Shown here one piece after another: positions 1-5,596 of a DNA stretch of 6,818 bases. Position numbers and translations under genes: made by a program. How positions within the stretch are numbered: position 1 is the stretch's first letter; every line of letters starts with the position of its first letter. Below the pieces are notes generated by a model. The model was not told the DNA's origin. It did not search any database and was given only the letters and a program-made list of their open reading frames with translations. Source of the DNA: Clostridia bacterium (GTDB taxonomy: Bacteria > Bacillota > Clostridia > Oscillospirales > Acutalibacteraceae); the NCBI GenBank assembly GCA_900766895.1, contig CAAFXF010000077.1, positions 1 through 6,818 on the forward strand, written 5' to 3'.

Positions 1-20
1 ACACGACGCTCTTCCGATCT
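1..20 (+). other. Illumina TruSeq adapter remnant
   Basis: The 20 bases ACACGACGCTCTTCCGATCT are identical to the 3' end of the Illumina TruSeq universal adapter. They are a sequencing artefact, not genomic DNA. The first genomic base is probably 21, where an open reading frame already in progress begins. Confidence 0.97.
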
Positions 21-560
21 TCCGTAAATGAATATTTGAGCCTTGCAAAAGAGATAAAAGCAGGGGACTATCCTGTAAAAATTAATTTTGGCTTGGAGGT
101 TTGTTGGTTTGAACAGCACCGTGAATTAATAAAAGATTTGGTTGATGAATGTAACCTCGACTATGTTTTCGGCTCTGTTCATTGGATTGATAATTGGACT
201 TTCAATCAACGAAAGTATCAATGGAAAAACAAGGATTTTGATTATCTTTTTAGGCGATATTACGAGCTGAATAATTCACTTATTGAATCAAATATTTTTG
301 ACGCAGTTGCACATCCTTATCTTATAAAATGTCACGGCTTTATTCCAAGCTACAATCTAAAGCCATTGTATCTTGAAATGTGCCTTAATGCAAAAAAGCA
401 TAATGTGGCTGTTGAGCTTAACGGCTCGCAGATTAAGTGCATAGATAATGATTTTATATCTGCAATTAGGGAAAGCAGTGTAACAACTGTTTTAGGCTCT
501 GACGCACATTCGCCAAACGATGTGGGCAGAAACATAAAAGAAATGAGCACACTTACATAA
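21..560 (+). CDS. PHP-domain phosphoesterase, histidinol-phosphatase-like (5' partial)
   Basis: This is the last 179 codons of a PHP-family metal-dependent phosphoesterase, probably histidinol-phosphatase (HisJ/HisK type), which would remove phosphate from L-histidinol phosphate in the cytoplasm. The frame is open from base 21 (S-V-N-E-Y-L-S-L-A-K), so the TTG at 36 is unlikely to be a start; the gene is cut by the contig edge. Expected PHP metal-site motifs appear in order: GLEV, with the metal-binding Glu; GSVHWID, with a His; AHPYLIK, with a His; and GSDAHSPNDVG near the C-terminus, with the Asp-His pair. The N-terminal HxH motif expected in the first third lies outside the contig. Many PHP proteins are only labelled histidinol-phosphatase by homology, and no other his gene is visible, so the substrate is uncertain. 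The gene is convergent with mtaD and ends inside a shared terminator hairpin. Confidence 0.85.
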   Translation, partial: SVNEYLSLAKEIKAGDYPVKINFGLEVCWFEQHRELIKDLVDECNLDYVFGSVHWIDNWTFNQRKYQWKNKDFDYLFRRYYELNNSLIESNIFDAVAHPYLIKCHGFIPSYNLKPLYLEMCLNAKKHNVAVELNGSQIKCIDNDFISAIRESSVTTVLGSDAHSPNDVGRNIKEMSTLT

Positions 561-572
561 ATGTGCTCATTT
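541..572. terminator. Bidirectional intrinsic terminator between the PHP gene and mtaD
   Basis: AAATGAGCACA (541-551) pairs perfectly with TGTGCTCATTT (562-572), giving an 11-bp stem with a 10-nt loop. A T-rich run follows on the plus strand (TTTTATTTAT from 571), and a T-rich run (CTTTTATGTTT) follows on the minus strand. The stem includes the last codons of the PHP gene, whose TAA (558-560) sits in the loop. The mtaD stop codon (577-579) lies just beyond, so the hairpin can end both convergent transcripts. Confidence 0.85.
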
Positions 573-576
573 TTAT

Positions 577-1824
577 TTATCTTATTCTGTCAATAACTGC
601 TTGGCAATTTGCATATATTTTTTCCGTGTCTATGCCGATAAACTCACCGTTGTTGTAAAGTATCTTGCCGTTTACCATTGTCATTCTTACAACATCCTTG
701 CTACCGCTGTATACGAGGTTTTTGGTTATATTGTTAATCGGTTGCATACTCGGTCGATGCATATCAATTATAATAAGGTCAGCTTTTTTGCCTATGTCAA
801 TAACATCACAGTCATCAAGTCCCATACATCTTGCAGAGCCTGCGGTAGCAGCCCATAGTATTTTGTCAGCGTCGGTTGAAGCCGCATCATTATCCTTTAG
901 CTTTTGTGTGGCGGAAATCATATACATTTCTCTAAACATATCAAGTGCGTTGTTACTGCTTGCACCATCCGTACCGACAGCAATGCCGATTCCTTCGTCA
1001 ATAAGCCTTGATACAGGAGCAATACCCGATGCAAGCTTTGCATTTGAACAGGCATTTATTATTGCCCAAATGCTTCGCTTTTTGTATATTTCTATATCAT
1101 TATCATCAAGCCATACACTGTGATAGGCACCGCCGCCGTAATTAAAAATGCCAAGACTGTCAAGGAATTGGGTTGGCGTCATACCGTTTCTGTTAATGCA
1201 ATCTTCTACCTCTGCTTTTGTTTCGCTTGCGTGAACAAACACAGGCGCCATGTATTTTTCAGCTAAGTTGGAAATGCCTTTAATTAATTCCTTGCTTGTT
1301 GTGTACTCTGCGTGAAAGCCGAGCTTGTAGCTGATTAGCGAATGGTAGTTATTGTATTTTAGATAGTATTCCTCAACAGCATCAAGATTTTCCTTAAAAT
1401 TATTAAGACCGCTTGTCATAACGGTTCTAAAGCCTATGTCAACGCTTGCCTTTGCCATCATTTCGGGAAAATAATACATATCAAAGCAGGCTGTAGTACC
1501 GCTTGTCAGGTATTCCAAAAATGCAAGAGATGATAAATCGTATATATCCTGTGGTGTAAGCTTTGCCTCAAGCGGAAAGATTTTGTCGTAAAGCCAGGCC
1601 TGTAAAGGCAAATCATCGGCAAATGAACGACCGAAGGTCATGGCGGAATGTGTATGTGCATTTTTGAATGAAGGCATAAGAAGATTACCGTTAAGGTCAT
1701 ATACCGTGTCTGCCCTTTTGTCACAATCTCCTACTGCGACAATGCTGTCACCGTCGACAAAAACATCCTGCTTTGTAATATTAAAATCCTTATCTAATAC
1801 TAAACCGTTTGTAAATTTAATCAT
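577..1824 (-). CDS. mtaD: 5'-methylthioadenosine/S-adenosylhomocysteine deaminase (amidohydrolase family)
   Basis: This 415-residue amidohydrolase is most like MtaD, which hydrolytically deaminates methylthioadenosine to methylthioinosine and S-adenosylhomocysteine to S-inosylhomocysteine, in the cytoplasm. The metal-site motifs are complete: H57-x-H59 in NAHTHSAM, H198 in HASET, H235 in AYHSVW and D286 in GTDGASSNNALDMF. Family signatures DDLPLQAWL (70-78), PLEAKL (84-89), GFHAEYTTS (169-177) and KLASGIAP (263-270) are also present, and length matches the family. The ATG at 1824 has an AAAGGA ribosome binding site 9 nt upstream and overlaps the mtnA stop by 8 nt (ATGATTAA), which suggests translational coupling. 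It is the last gene of the pnp-mtnA-mtaD operon. Related amidohydrolases act on other aminopurines or on guanine, but the mtnA neighbour favours methylthioadenosine. Confidence 0.88.
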   Translation of the reverse strand: MIKFTNGLVLDKDFNITKQDVFVDGDSIVAVGDCDKRADTVYDLNGNLLMPSFKNAHTHSAMTFGRSFADDLPLQAWLYDKIFPLEAKLTPQDIYDLSSLAFLEYLTSGTTACFDMYYFPEMMAKASVDIGFRTVMTSGLNNFKENLDAVEEYYLKYNNYHSLISYKLGFHAEYTTSKELIKGISNLAEKYMAPVFVHASETKAEVEDCINRNGMTPTQFLDSLGIFNYGGGAYHSVWLDDNDIEIYKKRSIWAIINACSNAKLASGIAPVSRLIDEGIGIAVGTDGASSNNALDMFREMYMISATQKLKDNDAASTDADKILWAATAGSARCMGLDDCDVIDIGKKADLIIIDMHRPSMQPINNITKNLVYSGSKDVVRMTMVNGKILYNNGEFIGIDTEKIYANCQAVIDRIR

Positions 1825-2794
1825 TAATCCGTATCCTTTGTAAGTTTTCTTTGTATGGCTGTCTTATGATACCCCTGTCGGTGATAATAGCAGTAATAAG
1901 CTCATTATCCGTAACATCAAATGCCGGATTATAGCATTTTGTTTCTTTAAGAGCCATTGGTTCCTTGTACCACATTTCCTTAATTTCGCTTGGGTCACGT
2001 TCCTCAATAATAATATCATCGCCCGTCGGACAATCATAATCAATAGTTGAATACGGGCCAAGCACATAAAAAGGAATGTTGTAATGCTTTGCAAGAATGG
2101 CAACTCCGGAAGTTCCGATTTTGTTTGCAATGTCTCCGTTTGCTGCAATTCTATCCGTGCCTACCAAAACAGCATTTATCTTGCCTTGCTTCATTACAAG
2201 ACTTGCCATATTATCACATATTAAGGTTACATCTATTCCTGCATTTTCAAGCTCAAACGATGTTAGCCTTGCACCCTGCAAAAGAGGCCTCGTCTCATCC
2301 GTGTAAGCATGAAAAGTATATCCCTTTTCTTTGCCGAGAAGCAGGGGACCGAGACCTGTTCCGTATTCACTTGTTGCAAGTGCTCCTGCGTTACAATGAG
2401 TAAGCACTCCGTCGCCGTCATTTAATAGAGATAAGCCGTATTCGCTTATTTTTTTGCACATTGCTATATCCTCGTTATGAATAGCAATTGCTTCATCAAT
2501 TAAGTTTTTTTCTGCTTCATATGCCTTTAACATTCTTGATGTTGCCCAGGAAAGATTAACGGCGGTGGGTCTTGATGAATCTAAATATTCTTTAAGCTTG
2601 TATTTGTCCTCATCAAGCAAGGCCATTGCATATGCGGCAAAAATACCTATTGCCGGTGCTCCGCGTACCTGCAAGGATTTTATTGCGTAATAGTAATCCT
2701 CTTTGGTTTTTGGATTAATATATTCAATTCTGTTTGGCAATGCTGTTTGGTCAAGCAAAAACAGTTTACCATTCTTATATTCAATATTTTTCAT
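1817..2794 (-). CDS. mtnA: S-methyl-5-thioribose-1-phosphate isomerase
   Basis: MtnA converts methylthioribose-1-phosphate to methylthioribulose-1-phosphate in methionine salvage. The 325-residue protein carries the phosphate-binding RGAPAIG motif (44-50), THCNAGALAT (132-141) with the catalytic cysteine at C134, DETRPLLQGARLT (166-178), and GTDRIAANGDIANKIGT (212-228) with the catalytic aspartate at D214. The 80-residue gap between C134 and D214 equals that between C160 and D240 of Bacillus subtilis MtnA. The family C-terminal block NPAFDVTDNELITAIIT (289-305) is present. It is slightly shorter than B. subtilis MtnA, mainly before C134. These motifs favour MtnA over the related eIF2B alpha subunits and ribose-1,5-bisphosphate isomerases. 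The ATG lies 1 nt after the phosphorylase stop, with AAAGG 9 nt upstream inside that gene. It supplies the third chemical step of the operon. Confidence 0.93.
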   Translation of the reverse strand: MKNIEYKNGKLFLLDQTALPNRIEYINPKTKEDYYYAIKSLQVRGAPAIGIFAAYAMALLDEDKYKLKEYLDSSRPTAVNLSWATSRMLKAYEAEKNLIDEAIAIHNEDIAMCKKISEYGLSLLNDGDGVLTHCNAGALATSEYGTGLGPLLLGKEKGYTFHAYTDETRPLLQGARLTSFELENAGIDVTLICDNMASLVMKQGKINAVLVGTDRIAANGDIANKIGTSGVAILAKHYNIPFYVLGPYSTIDYDCPTGDDIIIEERDPSEIKEMWYKEPMALKETKCYNPAFDVTDNELITAIITDRGIIRQPYKENLQRIRIND

Positions 2795-2795
2795 A

Positions 2796-3599
2796 TCATA
2801 TTGCCTTTACAATTTCGTTAATCAGCTTGCTGAATATCGGTGCACATTTGCCTGTCGCCAGTGTTACATCATCACTTGAAAGTGGCGTATCATATATTCC
2901 GCAGGCCATATTGGATATCATACTTATCGCACAAACTCTCATTGAGCAATGAACAGCCGTGATAGCTTCTATTACAGTGCTCATTCCTACAGCATCGGCT
3001 CCAAGTGTTGAAAGCATTTTTATTTCGCTTGGTGTTTCAAACTGAGGACCTTTAAGCTGAACATAAACACCTTCATTAAGGCAAATGTTATTTTCATAAG
3101 CAATTTTTTTGATGTATTTTCTTAAATCCTTATCATATACATTGCTCATATCGGGGAATCTGCATCCGTATTCTTCGTCGTTTTTTCCTATTAAAGGACT
3201 GTCAACAAAGCAGGAAATATGGTCTTTTATTAGCATAAAATCTCCTACATTAAGATTTTTGTTAATTCCCCCTGCGGCATTTGTCAGGATTAATGTGCTA
3301 ACGCCCAAATCCTTTAACACTCTTATCGGCAGAGCTATTTGCTGTGGTGTATAGCCTTCATATAAATGTACTCTGCCCTGCATAATTACTGTTTTCTTTT
3401 CACCTAAATAACCGAAAACAAGCCTGCCCTTGTGCGACGGAGCCGTTGATACAGGCATATCGGGAATATCCTTATAATCAATTGAGGCTTCGATTTTTAT
3501 CTCATTTGCAAACTCACCCAAGCCCGAGCCTAAAACTATTGCGATTTCAGGTTCAAAGTCCGTAACGGTTCTGATATAATTTGTTTGCTTGCTTTGCAT
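2796..3599 (-). CDS. Purine nucleoside phosphorylase, trimeric PNP/MTAP family; possible methylthioinosine phosphorylase
   Basis: This 267-residue enzyme should split a purine nucleoside with phosphate into free base and sugar-1-phosphate. Family landmarks are GSGLG (24-28), SHKG with H56, GRVHLYEGY (75-83) with R76, H78, Y80 and E81, TNAAGGIN (106-113), RFPDMS (147-152), GPQFETPSE (184-192) with base-binding E188, VGMSTVIEA (204-212) and SNMACGI (229-235) with base-binding N230. Glu plus Asn is the 6-oxopurine signature, so hypoxanthine or guanine is expected rather than adenine. The bacterial LSHEEV motif, whose His corresponds to human PNP His257 and contacts the 5'-hydroxyl, reads LSSDDV here (240-245). 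I chose the ATG at 3599 over the one at 3626 because GGAGGTGG lies just upstream of it, between the two. With mtaD and mtnA as partners, methylthioinosine is the likely physiological substrate (inference); inosine/guanosine phosphorolysis is the alternative. Confidence 0.9.
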   Translation of the reverse strand: MQSKQTNYIRTVTDFEPEIAIVLGSGLGEFANEIKIEASIDYKDIPDMPVSTAPSHKGRLVFGYLGEKKTVIMQGRVHLYEGYTPQQIALPIRVLKDLGVSTLILTNAAGGINKNLNVGDFMLIKDHISCFVDSPLIGKNDEEYGCRFPDMSNVYDKDLRKYIKKIAYENNICLNEGVYVQLKGPQFETPSEIKMLSTLGADAVGMSTVIEAITAVHCSMRVCAISMISNMACGIYDTPLSSDDVTLATGKCAPIFSKLINEIVKAI

Positions 3600-3611
3600 A
3601 GTACCACCTCC
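3600..3611 (-). promoter_or_regulatory. Strong ribosome binding site setting the start of the phosphorylase gene
   Basis: Read on the minus strand the sequence is GGAGGTGGTACT followed by ATG at 3599. A near-perfect Shine-Dalgarno match 5-6 nt before this ATG makes it the start, rather than the in-frame ATG at 3624-3626, which overlaps the promoter -10 region and could not be on the predicted transcript. Confidence 0.9.
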
Positions 3612-3617
3612 GGAGTA

Positions 3618-3646
3618 ATTATACATTATTGTACAACATAAATCAA
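3618..3646 (-). promoter_or_regulatory. Sigma-A-type promoter of the pnp-mtnA-mtaD operon
   Basis: On the minus strand TTGATT (3646-3641) and a consensus TATAAT (3623-3618) are separated by exactly 17 nt. With usual spacing, transcription would start near the G at 3611, giving a 5' leader of only about 12 nt that begins at the GGAGG itself. That leaves no room for a riboswitch or attenuator on a transcript from this promoter. Confidence 0.75.
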
Positions 3647-3666
3647 ATTATTTTGTATATTATCTA

Positions 3667-3695
3667 TTGCATATTTCGATTAAATTTGCTATTAT
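3667..3695 (+). promoter_or_regulatory. Sigma-A-type promoter of the BMP lipoprotein gene
   Basis: TTGCAT (3667-3672) and TATTAT (3690-3695) are 17 nt apart, and a TG at 3687-3688 gives an extended -10 (TGCTATTAT). Transcription would start near 3702, leaving a leader of about 42 nt. The promoter faces away from the pnp promoter, about 20 bp from its -35 box, so the two may be regulated together. Confidence 0.7.
3669..3689. promoter_or_regulatory. Imperfect palindrome in the spacer of the plus-strand promoter (possible operator)
   Basis: GCATATTT (3669-3676) and AAATTTGC (3682-3689) form an inverted repeat with one mismatch per arm pair and a 5-nt centre. It occupies the space between -35 and -10, where a dimeric repressor could act. 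The region is AT-rich, so chance is a real possibility, and no regulator gene is visible. Confidence 0.3.
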
Positions 3696-3710
3696 ATCTT
3701 TGTTAGATAT
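3694..3710. repeat. Short perfect inverted repeat over the plus-strand start site (possible operator)
   Basis: ATATCT (3694-3699) and AGATAT (3705-3710) are perfect inverted copies around TTGTT. They overlap the end of the -10 box and the predicted transcription start of the lipoprotein gene. This could be a small operator or simply AT-rich coincidence. Confidence 0.25.
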
Positions 3711-3730
3711 TTACTTATTTACTGAAAGGT

Positions 3731-3743
3731 AAAGGGAACATTT
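3731..3743 (+). promoter_or_regulatory. Ribosome binding site of the BMP lipoprotein gene
   Basis: AAAGGGA (3731-3737) lies 6 nt before the ATG at 3744, which also begins a textbook lipoprotein signal peptide, so the start is well fixed. Confidence 0.8.
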
Positions 3744-5540
3744 ATGAAAAAACTGTTATCTGTATTTCTTGTTTTAGTTCTTGCCGTATGCGGCAGTATT
3801 GCTCTTGTCGGCTGTTCAAAAAGCAGTGAAAAGAATTTTGAGCTTGTTTTTATTACCGACGGCGCAACTGTCAGCGATGGGGCATATAACCAAAATGCGT
3901 GGAACGGTGTAACCGAATATGCAGGCACTGCCGGAATGAACTGTCGTTATTATCAACCCTCACTTGACGAAAACGGCGATCTTTCCACACAAGAGGTTGA
4001 AAAGTATGTAAAGCTTGCCAAGGATGGCAAAGCTCAGTATATCGTAATGCAGGGTGAAAAAATGGCAGCTGCTGTTGCAGAGCTTGCTCCTGTATACAGT
4101 GATGTAAACTTTTTGCTTGTTGATGCAAGGCTTGATGCACCGATCGAAAACGTTATGACAATTACCTTTGACTCCATGCAAGCCGGTTATCTTGCAGGCT
4201 ACACCTCGGTCGTAAAGGGTAACAACAAAATCGGTTATCTTGGCTCTGTAGGTGATGAAAGCTCTGTTGATTACGGTGCTGGATTTGTTCAGGGTGCTGC
4301 ATATGCTGCTGATGAGCTTGGCACTCCTGTTATTTGTGATTACGCAAATTACGATGCACAGGATTTGAATTATGATTATTCCTTTACTATCCGTCCTGTA
4401 TACCAAAAGGTAGAGGATTGCAAGGAGCAAACCTTTAAGGTTAATGTTGTTGACGGAATAGGCTCCGGTGTTTATACAGACGGTGAAAATGTTACCGTAA
4501 CAGCCAATCCTGCACCTGAGGGCAAAGCCTTTGATCATTGGGAGGTTAAAAGCGATACTGAGGGTGTTAAGGATAAAAAGGTAAATATCAGCTCAAGTAA
4601 GTCATCATCAATGAATCTTCTTGTAGGTGATTGTGATTGTACTATTACAGCTGTTTGGAAGGATGTAAAAACAGTTAAAATTGAGGTTAGTGGTAATGAC
4701 ACATATAACGTAGAAGAAAATTCAACTACCTGGATTTCTGCTCCTTCGCCTGAAAGCTCAATGGTATTTGACCATTGGGAATGTGATGATGAAAACGCTG
4801 TTGAGGATGTAAATGCTTCTTCTACAAATGTTACCGTAACCGATAAGGATATTACACTCACACCTGTATATGTCAAGTCTGAGGCTCCTACATTTGATGT
4901 AATAGTTGAAAACGGAACAGGTTCAGGCTCGTATATAAGCGGTGATTATGTTCAGGTTGTTGCTGATGCACCAAAGGACGGCTATATGTTTTATAAGTGG
5001 GAGAATATTGATAATCAAGGTCTTTCAACAGGTATTGCAATGAAAAACGAATATTGCTATACTACTGAATTTGAAATGATTGACAGATATTCTTCTATTG
5101 CAGAAAAAATGTATGACGACGGTGTTCAGGTTATTTTCGGCGGTGGTAATTCACAGGCTGATTCAATATTTACAGCCACATGGAAAATAAGCCATCAGGT
5201 TTATGCCTTTGGTTATGGATACGATCAGAGTGATATGGGCAACTGCCTTTCAAGTGTTGTAAACGATTACCGCGTTGCAATTGTTAATGCTCTTACCGAT
5301 TATAAGGGTGCAACAGAATATGTTGGAAATTGTGAAAACGGTTGTCTGTATGTTACCGGAATGAGCACAGTGGAATTATATAAGGATTCCGACGGTAACG
5401 ATGTTAAGGATGAAAACTATAATGAGGGTTATGCAAAGGTATACAATTCACTTAGTGACGGATCTATTGTACCTACAAATATAGATTTAAGAACCTTCAA
5501 CTCTTCAAAATGCTTAACCCTTGATTATTGGGTAAAATAA
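3744..5540 (+). CDS. BMP-family (PnrA-like) substrate-binding lipoprotein with InlB-like repeats inserted in the binding domain
   Basis: This is a 598-residue surface lipoprotein. Residues 1-24 are a signal peptide (KK, hydrophobic core, lipobox LVGC) with lipidated C24. Residues about 31-205 are the N-terminal lobe of a BMP/PnrA-type binding protein, including VFITDGATVSDGAYNQNAWNG (35-55; the usual pattern ends FNQ..W.G). Residues about 444-598 are the second lobe: IAEKMYDDGVQVIFGGGN (452-469) and YAFGYGYDQSD (487-497). Between them lie about 230 residues carrying three divergent InlB B-type repeats (230-306, 309-378, 383-445) with the repeated words FDHWE, FDHWE and FYKWE. Ordinary BMP proteins run about 330-380 residues without this block. 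Characterised members bind purine nucleosides for ABC import, and the divergent phosphorylase operon agrees with that, but no permease or ATPase gene follows, so ligand and role are inferred. Confidence 0.85.
   Translation: MKKLLSVFLVLVLAVCGSIALVGCSKSSEKNFELVFITDGATVSDGAYNQNAWNGVTEYAGTAGMNCRYYQPSLDENGDLSTQEVEKYVKLAKDGKAQYIVMQGEKMAAAVAELAPVYSDVNFLLVDARLDAPIENVMTITFDSMQAGYLAGYTSVVKGNNKIGYLGSVGDESSVDYGAGFVQGAAYAADELGTPVICDYANYDAQDLNYDYSFTIRPVYQKVEDCKEQTFKVNVVDGIGSGVYTDGENVTVTANPAPEGKAFDHWEVKSDTEGVKDKKVNISSSKSSSMNLLVGDCDCTITAVWKDVKTVKIEVSGNDTYNVEENSTTWISAPSPESSMVFDHWECDDENAVEDVNASSTNVTVTDKDITLTPVYVKSEAPTFDVIVENGTGSGSYISGDYVQVVADAPKDGYMFYKWENIDNQGLSTGIAMKNEYCYTTEFEMIDRYSSIAEKMYDDGVQVIFGGGNSQADSIFTATWKISHQVYAFGYGYDQSDMGNCLSSVVNDYRVAIVNALTDYKGATEYVGNCENGCLYVTGMSTVELYKDSDGNDVKDENYNEGYAKVYNSLSDGSIVPTNIDLRTFNSSKCLTLDYWVK
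4431..5078 (+). repeat. Three tandem InlB-like (divergent B-repeat, beta-rich) protein repeats
   Basis: The encoded repeats span residues about 230-306, 309-378 and 383-445 of the lipoprotein. Repeats 1 and 3 open with a (V/N)G(I/T)GSG(V/S)Y-(T/I)-x-G motif. All three have an aromatic-x-x-W-E word (FDHWE at 263-267 and 342-346, FYKWE at 416-420). Repeats 1 and 2 close with a strand such as TITAVWK or ITLTPVYVK; repeat 3 lacks a clear closing strand and passes into the second BMP lobe. The copies are old and diverged, with no long DNA identity between them. Confidence 0.7.
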
Positions 5541-5559
5541 GATATACTTATTATAAATT

Positions 5560-5591
5560 AAGAGCTTTACAGTATTTGCTGTAAAGCTCTT
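5560..5591. terminator. Bidirectional intrinsic terminator between the lipoprotein gene and dapF
   Basis: AAGAGCTTTACAG (5560-5572) pairs perfectly with CTGTAAAGCTCTT (5579-5591), a 13-bp stem with a 6-nt loop. It is followed by TTTTAGTTTAG on the plus strand and by a T/A-rich stretch (AATTTATAAT) on the minus strand. It lies 20 nt after the lipoprotein stop (5538-5540) and just beyond the dapF stop (5597-5599), so it can serve both convergent genes. Confidence 0.9.
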
Positions 5592-5596
5592 TTAGT

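Noticed and set aside
36..38. TTG at 36 as the start of the PHP gene
   Set aside because: No ribosome binding site precedes it, the frame is open back to the adapter junction, and the N-terminal third of the PHP domain would be missing.
665..1123. Plus-strand open frame of 152 codons opposite mtaD, and similar ones opposite mtnA (2047-2403) and within the lipoprotein gene (minus 3960-4538)
   Set aside because: They lie entirely opposite well-supported genes, show no recognisable domain or ribosome binding site, and look like codon-bias shadows.
3597..3626. Longer phosphorylase starting at the ATG at 3626 (9 extra residues, YNYSGGGT)
   Set aside because: The extra codons are the ribosome binding site and promoter -10 read as protein; the ATG at 3599 has an excellent GGAGG and fits family length.
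3600..3743. Riboswitch or small RNA in the divergent intergenic region
   Set aside because: The predicted leaders are about 12 and 42 nt and contain no long stem or conserved purine/SAM aptamer pattern.
4487..4840. A 15-nt identical word (AAATGTTACCGTAAC) at 4487-4501 and 4826-4840 inside the lipoprotein gene
   Set aside because: Both copies encode NVTVT, but at non-equivalent positions of repeats 1 and 2, so they reflect similar strand composition rather than a recent duplication or mobile repeat.
5385..5415. Asp-rich DSDGNDVKDEN stretch (residues 548-558) suggesting an EF-hand or dockerin-type calcium loop
   Set aside because: The glycine expected at loop position 6 and the acidic residue at position 12 are missing, and there is no second copy.
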